Positions 25,406 through 32,963 of a stretch of DNA of 64,000 bases are shown here, one piece after another. The stretch comes from Flavobacteriales bacterium ALC-1 (GTDB lineage: Bacteria > Bacteroidota > Bacteroidia > Flavobacteriales > Flavobacteriaceae): assembly GCA_000171875.1 (NCBI GenBank), contig ABHI01000006.1, positions 40,633 through 104,632 on the forward strand, read 5' to 3'. The notes beneath the pieces were generated by a model, which saw only the letters and a program-made list of their open reading frames with translations, was not told the origin of the DNA and searched no databases. Positions within the stretch are counted from its first letter, which is position 1, and every line of letters starts with the position of its first letter. The position numbers and the translations under genes are program-made.

Positions 25406-26086
25406 TTACTTTTTGTTTTCTGGCAAAGGTGAAATCATAATATGTGCTCTATGCGTTCCAGGATTCATAATCCAAGGATGATTTGAAGCTGCCGGTGCTT
25501 CTGGTAAACCAGTAGATTCTGATGTTGCCCAAGGCATATATACGACATAGCGAAGTCGAGCTTCATCAACTTTTGAAGTTTCAGGGTTATACTTAGTTTT
25601 TGGACCGAAATAAATATGTAAAGTTAATCCTGAGGGTAGTTTTAGCTCACCAGATTTTACTTCTGCTTCACGGATATCAAATATTTCTTGATGTTTCTTT
25701 CCTTCAGCTTTTAATGCTCTTCCTCTTGCCATAAATGGGTCAAGATCTTTATGATAACATGCGGCACTAAATCCATCTTTATTTGGGTCATCTGCAAGCA
25801 CAATAAATTCATTATTACCTTCTCTTAGTGTCACAAACTCGCCTGCCATATTATAGCCAATAACTTTACACCCTGATCTACTTGCTTCAGGAGCGGCCAT
25901 TAACGCAGTAGCAATTAAAGCATCATCAGTGTCAATAGCCTTTAATTGTATATTATTGTCAGCTGTTGTGCTTTTTGCTTCAGTTTCCATTTCAGTGGAA
26001 TCTTCTATTGTTGTTTTTGTTTTGTCTGATGAATTACAAGACACTAAAATTCCTGTAAAAACTAAGGCTGTGATGATATGTTTCAT
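25406..26086 (-). CDS. Lipoprotein of unknown function
   Basis: Predicted 226-residue lipoprotein; the ATG at 26086 is preferred over one at 26107 because it gives a compact lipobox signal (MKHIITALVFTGILVSC). After a low-complexity linker rich in T/E/K there is a globular region (~60-226) with CKVIGYNMAGEF, ACYHKDLDPFMARGRALKAEGK, LHIYFGPKTKYN and a C-terminal SNHPWIMNPGTHRAHIMISP with three His. Conserved His and Cys residues suggest possible metal or haem binding, but I recognise no family. It may be co-transcribed with the DUF6624 gene downstream. Confidence 0.7.
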   Translation of the reverse strand: MKHIITALVFTGILVSCNSSDKTKTTIEDSTEMETEAKSTTADNNIQLKAIDTDDALIATALMAAPEASRSGCKVIGYNMAGEFVTLREGNNEFIVLADDPNKDGFSAACYHKDLDPFMARGRALKAEGKKHQEIFDIREAEVKSGELKLPSGLTLHIYFGPKTKYNPETSKVDEARLRYVVYMPWATSESTGLPEAPAASNHPWIMNPGTHRAHIMISPLPENKK

Positions 26087-26211
26087 GATGTATACTGTTT
26101 TTATCATTTCTAAAGTTACTGAAATCTATGCACTTATAGATATGCAGTTCTACTAATGTTTTTAACATTGGGCAGATTGTTTCACTTTATTCGTCATAAC
26201 AGGTGGTGACA

Positions 26212-26242
26212 AAAAATCCTGATGGATTACATCAGGATTTTT
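26212..26242 (-). terminator. Rho-independent terminator after secA
   Basis: A 13-bp perfect stem (AAAAATCCTGATG at 26212-26224 with its complement at 26230-26242) around loop GATTA. Read on the minus strand it is followed by a T-run. It lies about 70 bases beyond the secA stop. Confidence 0.85.
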
Positions 26243-26254
26243 AGATTTTTCAAA

Positions 26255-26300
26255 AACTTCTCGATACAAAATTCCTAAAGGGAATTTTACTCGAAGTGAC
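26255..26300. repeat. Possible dispersed palindromic intergenic element
   Basis: ACTTCTCGATAC, then the palindrome AAAATTCC-taaag-GGAATTTT (26269-26287 region), then ACTCGAAGTGAC. From memory, CTTCGAG...CTCGAGAAG-type palindromes of this kind are scattered in flavobacterial genomes. Only one copy is in this window. Confidence 0.4.
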
Positions 26301-26314
26301 ATTACTGTTTTTAT

Positions 26315-29300
26315 TTAGTCATTCACCAACACCCATTCACCTTTATCAATTAAAGGAATAGCTTGCTTATATTTTACGACTTTACTTTCACCACTCATTA
26401 CATGTTTAATAGTAACTCTATCGTTACGACCAATTTTTGGTTGCTCTCTAACAATAGTTTCTACCACTTGTTGTTGGCGAGAAGCACCTTCCCCCGCAGC
26501 TCTGTTTTGTGCTGCACGTTCATCCATGTTAGGAATTTCATCCTTCTGTGTTTCAAGCTTTTCCTGCTTTCTTGCTCTAGCTTCTTGGATGTTATTAGTA
26601 GTTTCTTGAGGGATCTCCCCTTTAAATAAAAATGAAATAACATCTTTATTCACTTGGTCTATCATCGCTTTAAACAACTCAAAAGACTCAAACTTGTAAA
26701 TTAATAATGGGTCCTTTTGCTCGTGTACAGCTAATTGCACCGACTGTTTTAATTCATCCATTTTGCGTAAATGCGTTTTCCAAGCATCATCAACAATAGC
26801 AAGTGTAATATTCTTTTCAAAATCATTAATAAGCTGTGTACCTTTAGTTTCGTATGCTTTCTCTAAATCGGTAACAACTTGTAGATTCTTAACACCATCA
26901 GTAAATGGTACTACGATACGTTTAAAACGATCGCGTTGTGTATTATAAACATTTTCAATTACTGGGAATGCTAAATCTGCAGCACGTTGCATTTTTTCAC
27001 GATAGTGCTTAAATGCTTCTTTATATATGACACCTGCAATCTCTTGTTCTCCCATTTTAGCAAATTCTGCTTCAGAAATAGGTGAGGCCATGGAGAAATA
27101 GCGAATCAATTCAAACTCAAAGTTTTTAAAATCGTTAGCTTCTTTATTGTTCATGGCAATACCTTCAGAGGTATCAAAAATCATATTGGCTAAATCAACT
27201 CTAAGACGTTCACCATGTAAAGCATTACGACGACGTTTGTATACCACCTCACGCTGTGCATTCATTACATCATCATACTCTAATAAACGCTTACGGACAC
27301 CAAAGTTATTTTCTTCTACTTTTTTCTGTGCACGCTCAATAGACTTAGAAATCATACCATGTTGTATCACTTCACCTTCTTTAAGTCCCATTCTGTCCAT
27401 CATCTTAGCGATACGCTCAGAACCAAATAAACGCATAAGGTTATCTTCTAAAGATACATAGAACTGTGAACTTCCAGGATCTCCTTGACGACCAGCTCTA
27501 CCACGCAACTGTCTATCAACACGACGCGAATCATGACGCTCAGTACCTACAATGGCTAAGCCGCCTGCAGCTTTTACCTCGTCACTTAACTTAATATCTG
27601 TACCACGACCTGCCATATTTGTAGCTATAGTTACTTGCCCAGCGTTACCAGCTTGCGCTACAATATCTGCTTCTTTTTTATGCTGCTTAGCATTTAAAAC
27701 ATTATGAGGAATCTTACGAACGCTCAATAGTTTACCTAAAAGTTCAGAAATTTCTACATTGGTTGTACCAATAAGCACAGGTCTTCCTGCTTTAGATAAT
27801 TCTGTAACTTCATCGATAACAGCGTTATATTTTTCGCGCTTTGTTTTATATACTAAATCGTCTCTATCATCTCTAGCAATTGGTCTATTGGTTGGAATCT
27901 CCACAACATCTAATTTGTAGATTTCCCAAAATTCACCTGCTTCTGTTACCGCAGTACCTGTCATACCAGACAACTTGCGATACATTCTAAAGTAATTTTG
28001 AAGTGTTACCGTTGCAAATGTTTGCGTAGCGGCTTCAATCTTTACATTCTCCTTAGCTTCAATCGCTTGATGTAAGCCGTCAGAATAACGACGACCATCC
28101 ATAATACGGCCAGTTTGCTCATCTACAATCATTACTTTGTTGTCCATTACAACATACTGTACGTCTTTTTCAAACAAGGCGTAAGCTTTTAATAATTGGT
28201 TGAGGGTATGAATACGTTCGGACTTCACATTAAAGTCTCTAAATAAATCTTCTTTAAGATTTGCTTCTTCTTCAGATGATAGACCTTTGTTTTCAATTTT
28301 AGCAATCTCCATACCCATTTCTGGCATCACGAAGAAGTTAGGGTCGTCCTCACCAGACAAGAATTCTACGCCTTTATCAGATAGCTCTACCTGATTATTT
28401 TTTTCATCAATAACATAATAGAGTTCAGCATCTACCTTAGGCATCTCTCTGTTGTTATCTTGCATGTAGAAGTTTTCTGTTTTTTGAAGTAATTGCTTAA
28501 TTCCTTCTTCAGATAAAAACTTAATTAATGCTTTATTCTTTGGAATACCTCTAAAGGCTCTTAATAATTGGAAACCACCTTCTTTAGTATCACCAGCTGC
28601 AATGAGTTTTTTAGCTTCTGCTAATACACCAACTAAATACTTACGTTGTACATCTTCTATTTGTTGCACTTTTGGTTTTAATGCATCAAACTCGTGCTCA
28701 TCTCCTTTTGGAATAGGGCCAGAAATAATTAATGGTGTACGTGCATCATCTACTAATACAGAATCCACCTCATCTACAATCGCATAATGATGGCGACGTT
28801 GTACTAAATCGTCGGGTGAATGTGCCATGTTATCACGTAAGTAATCAAAACCAAATTCGTTGTTAGTTCCGTAAGTGATATCTGCATTGTATGCTTTGCG
28901 ACGTGCATCTGAGTTTGGTGTGTGGTAATCGATACAATCGATACTCATACCATGAAACTGAAATATTGGTGCCATCCAAGCACTATCACGTTTTGCCAAG
29001 TAATCGTTTACAGTTACCAAGTGAACACCCTTACCAGCAAGTGCATTTAAATATACAGGAAGTGTAGCAACTAAGGTTTTACCTTCACCTGTTTGCATCT
29101 CCGCAATCTTACCTTGGTGCATCGCAATACCACCAATTAACTGCACATCGTAGTGAATCATGTCCCAAGTAATTGGCTTACCTGCAGCATCCCACGAATT
29201 AGCCCAAATAGCTTGGTCTCCATCTAAAGTTACATAATCATTATCTCCAGAAACTTCTCTGTCAAAAGCATTCGCAGTTACAGGAATCTCAGTGTTATTT

Positions 29301-29671
29301 ACAAAACGTTTCGCTGTTTCTTTAACTACTGCAAAGGCTTCAGGTAGAATATCGTTTAAGACACCTTCTGTAACTTCGTATATATCGTCTTCAATCTTAT
29401 CGGCTTCGATATAGATGTCTTCACGCTCGTCAATATCTTCTGTAACTTTGGCTTTAGCTAAAAGCTCTTCTTTCTTTTCGAGAAGTGGTTTTCTTGCTTC
29501 CGCAATATTAGCTTTAAATTCATCTGTTTTCGCTCTAAGCTCGTCGTGAGACAAAGCTTCTAAAGCTGCTTCAAACGTCTTTATTTTATCTACAATTGGT
29601 GTTATAGCACTTACGTCTTGTTTGGATTTATCTCCAACAAATACTTTAAGTACTTTATCTAATATGCCCAT
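26315..29671 (-). CDS. secA: Preprotein translocase ATPase SecA
   Basis: A 1118-residue motor ATPase that drives preproteins through SecYEG, acting at the cytoplasmic face. Visible are Walker A MQTGEGKT (192-199), VNDYLAKRDS, GTNNEFGFDYLRDNM, the DEVDSVLVDDARTPLIISG Walker B region, SGMTGTA, TNMAGRGTDIKLS, and GRAGRQGDPGSSQFYVSLEDNLMRLFG. It is longer than E. coli SecA (901) owing to inserts in NBD1 and the PPXD region, as usual for Bacteroidota. The C-terminus ends in WVLVND without the CxCxSGx8C/H zinc motif. A terminator lies beyond the stop. A small hairpin (CTAGCT/AGCTAG, 29731-29748) is in the 5' leader. Confidence 0.97.
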   Translation of the reverse strand: MGILDKVLKVFVGDKSKQDVSAITPIVDKIKTFEAALEALSHDELRAKTDEFKANIAEARKPLLEKKEELLAKAKVTEDIDEREDIYIEADKIEDDIYEVTEGVLNDILPEAFAVVKETAKRFVNNTEIPVTANAFDREVSGDNDYVTLDGDQAIWANSWDAAGKPITWDMIHYDVQLIGGIAMHQGKIAEMQTGEGKTLVATLPVYLNALAGKGVHLVTVNDYLAKRDSAWMAPIFQFHGMSIDCIDYHTPNSDARRKAYNADITYGTNNEFGFDYLRDNMAHSPDDLVQRRHHYAIVDEVDSVLVDDARTPLIISGPIPKGDEHEFDALKPKVQQIEDVQRKYLVGVLAEAKKLIAAGDTKEGGFQLLRAFRGIPKNKALIKFLSEEGIKQLLQKTENFYMQDNNREMPKVDAELYYVIDEKNNQVELSDKGVEFLSGEDDPNFFVMPEMGMEIAKIENKGLSSEEEANLKEDLFRDFNVKSERIHTLNQLLKAYALFEKDVQYVVMDNKVMIVDEQTGRIMDGRRYSDGLHQAIEAKENVKIEAATQTFATVTLQNYFRMYRKLSGMTGTAVTEAGEFWEIYKLDVVEIPTNRPIARDDRDDLVYKTKREKYNAVIDEVTELSKAGRPVLIGTTNVEISELLGKLLSVRKIPHNVLNAKQHKKEADIVAQAGNAGQVTIATNMAGRGTDIKLSDEVKAAGGLAIVGTERHDSRRVDRQLRGRAGRQGDPGSSQFYVSLEDNLMRLFGSERIAKMMDRMGLKEGEVIQHGMISKSIERAQKKVEENNFGVRKRLLEYDDVMNAQREVVYKRRRNALHGERLRVDLANMIFDTSEGIAMNNKEANDFKNFEFELIRYFSMASPISEAEFAKMGEQEIAGVIYKEAFKHYREKMQRAADLAFPVIENVYNTQRDRFKRIVVPFTDGVKNLQVVTDLEKAYETKGTQLINDFEKNITLAIVDDAWKTHLRKMDELKQSVQLAVHEQKDPLLIYKFESFELFKAMIDQVNKDVISFLFKGEIPQETTNNIQEARARKQEKLETQKDEIPNMDERAAQNRAAGEGASRQQQVVETIVREQPKIGRNDRVTIKHVMSGESKVVKYKQAIPLIDKGEWVLVND

Positions 29672-29780
29672 GTTTTATATTTTGGTCAGGTTGATTGGTG
29701 TCAAACTGTGTTTTAATTTCAGTAAAAATGCTAGCTTTTAAGAGCTAGAAACTATGTCGAATTACGAGAATTCGAAAATA

Positions 29781-29820
29781 AAAAAAGTCTCTCAGTTATG
29801 ATAACGCAAGAGACTTTATT
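29781..29820 (-). terminator. Rho-independent terminator after the DUF2795 gene
   Basis: Stem AAAGTCTCT (29784-29792) / AGAGACTTT (29809-29817) with an inner GTTAT/ATAAC pairing; on the minus strand a T-run follows. It separates the DUF2795 gene from secA. Confidence 0.8.
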
Positions 29821-29837
29821 TGTGATAATATTATATA

Positions 29838-30059
29838 TTAATATTCATCCTCGTTCCAGAGGTAATCTTCGTCGGTTGGATAGTCTGGCCAAATTTCTTC
29901 AATAGAGTCATAAGAATCTCCTTCATCTTCTATTGCTTGTAAATTTTCAACAACTTCTAAAGGAGCTCCTGTTCTAATTGCGTAGTCAATAAGCTCATCT
30001 TTTGTTGCTGGCCAAGGCGCATCACTTAAATACGATGCTAATTCTAATGTCCAATACAT
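29838..30059 (-). CDS. DUF2795 domain small acidic protein
   Basis: A 73-residue cytoplasmic protein starting MYWTLELASYLSDAPWPATKDELIDYAIRTGAP, the DUF2795 signature, with an acidic C-terminal tail (DEGDSYDSIEEIWPDYPTDEDYLW). The ATG at 30059 is chosen over 30113 because a promoter (30084-30113) lies across the longer version. DUF2795 function is unknown; the family is short, helical and broadly spread in bacteria. Monocistronic, with its own terminator before secA. Confidence 0.88.
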   Translation of the reverse strand: MYWTLELASYLSDAPWPATKDELIDYAIRTGAPLEVVENLQAIEDEGDSYDSIEEIWPDYPTDEDYLWNEDEY

Positions 30060-30083
30060 TTGCGTGTGTAATTTAGTTTTTTG

Positions 30084-30113
30084 CAAAAATAATTTTTTAG
30101 TTGAATAATTCAA
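30084..30113 (-). promoter_or_regulatory. Flavobacterial -33/-7 promoter of the DUF2795 gene
   Basis: On the minus strand: TTG at 30113-30111, 19-base spacer, then TATTTTTG at 30091-30084, matching TTG-N19-TAnnTTTG. The predicted transcription start is about 20 bases before the ATG at 30059, which supports that start codon. Confidence 0.7.
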
Positions 30114-30225
30114 GAAAAAACTAAATTAATTAATCATTAATATTAAGAACGTGTAATCTTCAACTTTTGTTTTGGATTAAATTTTGCAATTATTAACCCT
30201 ATTCTGACAATGAAAAAAGAGATTA

Positions 30226-30798
30226 TTATTCTTTATTAGGAATCCACTTTATTTCTTCAGCTTGTAAATCATGTGACAACTTCCGTGCCAATACAAAAAG
30301 GTAGTCAGAAAGTCTATTGATATACATTAAAGTTTCTGGTTGAAACGGTTCTAAGTCATTAAGATGTGAGGCTAAACGCTCAGCTCTACGGCATACTGTG
30401 CGTGCTATGTGACAGAATGACACCGTTTGATGACCTCCGGGTAAAACAAAGTGCGTCATTGGTGGTAAACTATCTTCCATGAGATCCATTTCTTTTTCTA
30501 GACGTTCTATATCTTCTTTTGATATCTTAGGAATATTTAATCGTGCTTTACCATTTTTTAATGTTGCTTTCTCTGGATCAGTGGCTAAAATAGCTCCAAC
30601 GGTAAATAAACGATCTTGAATACCCATCAATGTATTTTTATACAACTGGTTGATATCTTGATCTCTAATAAGTCCAATGTATGAGTTAAGCTCATCAATT
30701 GTTCCGTAACTTTCTATTCTAATATGATGTTTGGGAACTCTTGTGCCGCCAAATAAAGCAGTAGTACCTTTATCTCCTGTTTTTGTATATATTTTCAT
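30226..30798 (-). CDS. Cob(I)yrinic acid a,c-diamide / cob(I)alamin adenosyltransferase (PduO type)
   Basis: A 190-residue enzyme that adenosylates cob(I)alamin to give adenosylcobalamin. Motifs: KIYTKTGDKGTTALFGG (2-18, ATP binding), SYGTIDELNSYIGL, and HIARTVCRRAERL, all diagnostic of PduO-type ATR. It matches MMAB, which serves methylmalonyl-CoA mutase, and fits the MeaB gene at 15882. On the minus strand TAACTTTG (30811-30804) lies 5 bases before the ATG, a possible -7 box implying a very short leader. The gene is monocistronic. Confidence 0.93.
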   Translation of the reverse strand: MKIYTKTGDKGTTALFGGTRVPKHHIRIESYGTIDELNSYIGLIRDQDINQLYKNTLMGIQDRLFTVGAILATDPEKATLKNGKARLNIPKISKEDIERLEKEMDLMEDSLPPMTHFVLPGGHQTVSFCHIARTVCRRAERLASHLNDLEPFQPETLMYINRLSDYLFVLARKLSHDLQAEEIKWIPNKE

Positions 30799-30803
30799 GT
30801 AAA

Positions 30804-30811
30804 CAAAGTTA
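30804..30811 (-). promoter_or_regulatory. Possible -7 box for the adenosyltransferase gene
   Basis: TAACTTTG on the minus strand matches TAnnTTTG and ends 5 bases before the ATG. A leaderless transcript would result. No clear -33 TTG is seen at the usual spacing. Confidence 0.35.
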
Positions 30812-30833
30812 CAAGTTAAAAGTTAGAATAGAA

Positions 30834-30863
30834 ATGCCTTTGCGAGCGAAGTATGGCAATCTG
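30834..30863. repeat. Possible dispersed intergenic repeat fragment
   Basis: TTTGCGAGCGAAGTATGGCA and its flanks (30834-30863) are noticeably GC-richer than the surrounding DNA. The sequence resembles GCGAxCGAAG...GGCAATCT elements I recall as dispersed in flavobacterial genomes. Single copy here, so the repeat call is inference. Confidence 0.35.
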
Positions 30864-30876
30864 TTTAATTTATTAA

Positions 30877-31377
30877 TTATTTAAGCCACCTTTTAACTGA
30901 ACTTATAAAATCCGTCTTATATATTAATATGTTTGATTTAATTAAATGGGCTTTAATTATTTCAATTTGAGTTTTATTTGCGGAAATAGTAGTTTGAATA
31001 TTATTATCAAGTTTTAAAATAAATTGATTATTTGATACAGACCAAAGTTTAGCTGTTTTGATTTTTTTTAAATCAATAAGAATTTTTTCTGACTTGTAGT
31101 ATTTAAAATATCGAGCTTTTTCATTGTATTTGATTTCGATATTACCATTTGCTATTTTAAATTTACCAACTCTTGTGTAATAAAATGTATTAAATAAAGA
31201 TAAAACCATTAGGGATAAAAATGTAATATCCCATACTAGATTATCCTCTGATAAATAATCAAATTTCCCAAAAGATTTTAAAATGAATATTCCTATAAGA
31301 ACAAATAGAATCCACTTATATATAAACCAGTACTTGTGGTTTCTCAAGTAGTTATTTTCAATAATATCAAAGTTCAT
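30877..31377 (-). CDS. Two-helix membrane protein with PH-like tail, unknown function
   Basis: A 166-residue protein with two adjacent membrane segments (WFIYKWILFVLIGIFILKSF; WDITFLSLMVLSLFNTFYY) followed by a beta-rich region (GNIEIKYNEKARYFKYYKSEKILIDLKKIKTAKLW ... NQFILKLDNNIQTTI) that recalls bacterial PH domains. No catalytic motif. Unlike its neighbours it is very AT-rich and Lys/Ile-rich. It is not obviously linked to the adjacent adenosyltransferase or the LolD-like ATPase. Confidence 0.65.
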   Translation of the reverse strand: MNFDIIENNYLRNHKYWFIYKWILFVLIGIFILKSFGKFDYLSEDNLVWDITFLSLMVLSLFNTFYYTRVGKFKIANGNIEIKYNEKARYFKYYKSEKILIDLKKIKTAKLWSVSNNQFILKLDNNIQTTISANKTQIEIIKAHLIKSNILIYKTDFISSVKRWLK

Positions 31378-31433
31378 CTTATTTATTTCTCTATAGAAAG
31401 AGTGAATTATTAAAAAGTGTATACAATTCTAAT

Positions 31434-32123
31434 TTAACTATTAAAAGTATCACTCTCAATAATACCATCACGTAAACGAATAACACGTTTAGCATGTGCT
31501 GCAATTTCTTCTTCGTGAGTTACCATAATCACGGTATTTCCTGCAGCATGGATTTCATCGAAAAGCCCCATGATTTCAGTACCTGTTTTAGAATCCAGGT
31601 TACCAGTTGGCTCATCAGCTAAAATGATAGATGGTTTGTTTACAAGAGCTCTTCCTACTGCAACACGTTGTCGTTGTCCGCCAGAAAGTTGATTAGGTTT
31701 GTGATCCATACGATCAGCTAAACCAACATCAGTTAATACTTCTGAAGCTCTTTCGTTTCGTTGTTTTTTTGATGCACCAGCATATACCATAGGTAATGCT
31801 ACATTATCTAAGGCTGTAGTTCTAGGTAAAAGGTTAAAGGTCTGAAATACAAAACCTATTTCAGTATTTCTTATATCTGCTAACTCGTCATCAGACATTT
31901 GGCTTACATCTTTACCATTAAGGTTGTAATTACCTCCAGTTGGCGTGTCTAAACAACCTAGTAAATTCATAAGGGTAGATTTTCCTGAACCAGAAGGTCC
32001 CATAATAGCAACATATTCGCCGCGTTTAATATCTAAATCTATGCCTTTTAAAACATGAACAATTTCTTGTCCTAATTTAAAATCTCTAATGATGTTTCTA
32101 ATCTCAATGACGTTGTCACTCAT
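31434..32123 (-). CDS. ABC transporter ATP-binding protein (LolD/MacB type)
   Basis: A 229-residue ATPase. The ATG at 32123 is preferred over 32159 because it begins at the usual [10 protein letters not shown] start. Walker A is GPSGSGKST (42-50), the signature is [16 protein letters not shown], Walker [14 protein letters not shown], with the H-loop in [16 protein letters not shown] after Walker B is typical of the LolD/MacB/FtsE group that drives MacB-type permeases. No permease is adjacent in the window, so its partner must be encoded elsewhere. Role: probably lipoprotein release or export of small molecules. Confidence 0.9.
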   Translation of the reverse strand: MSDNVIEIRNIIRDFKLGQEIVHVLKGIDLDIKRGEYVAIMGPSGSGKSTLMNLLGCLDTPTGGNYNLNGKDVSQMSDDELADIRNTEIGFVFQTFNLLPRTTALDNVALPMVYAGASKKQRNERASEVLTDVGLADRMDHKPNQLSGGQRQRVAVGRALVNKPSIILADEPTGNLDSKTGTEIMGLFDEIHAAGNTVIMVTHEEEIAAHAKRVIRLRDGIIESDTFNS

Positions 32124-32204
32124 AGCAAAATAAACAGTTGGTTTAAAATCTTCCTGCAAGATACAGGATTTTACAGTTAATAAGACGTTAAAATTAAGAG
32201 GTTG

Positions 32205-32963
32205 TTACACTCTAATTTTAAAATGCTCTTTAACCTGTTCTTTTCTAAAAAAAACGAAGCCTAAATGAAAACTATCTACAGTTACAGTTACTGATCTATG
32301 AGACTTTATATGGTTCCAAGCTTCTGTCATGCCTTTGGACCAGTATATATCATCAAAAATAAAAATAGTTTCATTATGTGCTTTTGGTAAAAGCGTTTCA
32401 AAATATTCAATAGTAGCTTTTTTGTTGTGATGACCGTCGAAATAGATACAATCGAATTTATCTTCTATTAATGTAGGAATTACAGTTGTAAAATCTCCTT
32501 TAAGAAATGTTATATTTTTTATGAATTGTGATTTGGTATAGTCTGACGTGTTGGGGCAGCCTTCAATAGTTGTGATTTTTGAATCTGTATTTGCTAATGC
32601 AAATGCATAAGTGCCCATCCCTAAAGATGTGCCTAACTCTAAGACATTGTTAAAATTGAAATATTGAGCAATTCTAAATAATAATTTAGATTCCTTTTTT
32701 GAGCTGCTTGAAGTCTTTACCATATCACTTACTCTTCGTTGATTTGAACTAAGAACTTTTGAGCCTTCCCCTAAATCGGTTATCTCTAATGCTATGTTTG
32801 AATCTTTTAATATTTTCCGATAATTATTTAACTCATCATATTTAGGGTATTTCTTTTTATCGTAAAGACATTTCGTGACAAAATTGTATATAAATGGTGA
32901 GTGTACACCATGTTGATTGGTAGAGTTGAATAGAAATTTTATGTATGCTAAAATCTGATACAT
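32205..32963 (-). CDS. Class I SAM-dependent methyltransferase
   Basis: A 252-residue cytoplasmic enzyme. The Rossmann fold starts near NVLELGTSLGMGTYAFALAN (motif I), followed by KITTIEGCPNTSDYTKSQF (motif II acidic residue), and FDCIYFDGHHNKKATIEYFETLLP, which matches the O-methyltransferase-like group (Methyltransf_24). The substrate is unknown. It starts on the base just before the stop of the ABC-F gene, so they are co-transcribed. The N-terminal VHSPFIYNFVTKCLY is conserved in flavobacterial relatives as I recall them. Confidence 0.85.
   Translation of the reverse strand: MYQILAYIKFLFNSTNQHGVHSPFIYNFVTKCLYDKKKYPKYDELNNYRKILKDSNIALEITDLGEGSKVLSSNQRRVSDMVKTSSSSKKESKLLFRIAQYFNFNNVLELGTSLGMGTYAFALANTDSKITTIEGCPNTSDYTKSQFIKNITFLKGDFTTVIPTLIEDKFDCIYFDGHHNKKATIEYFETLLPKAHNETIFIFDDIYWSKGMTEAWNHIKSHRSVTVTVDSFHLGFVFFRKEQVKEHFKIRV

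Noticed and set aside
26363..28787. Plus-strand ORFs inside secA
   Set aside because: Shadows of secA; composition (Ser/Cys/Phe-rich) is typical of antisense frames.
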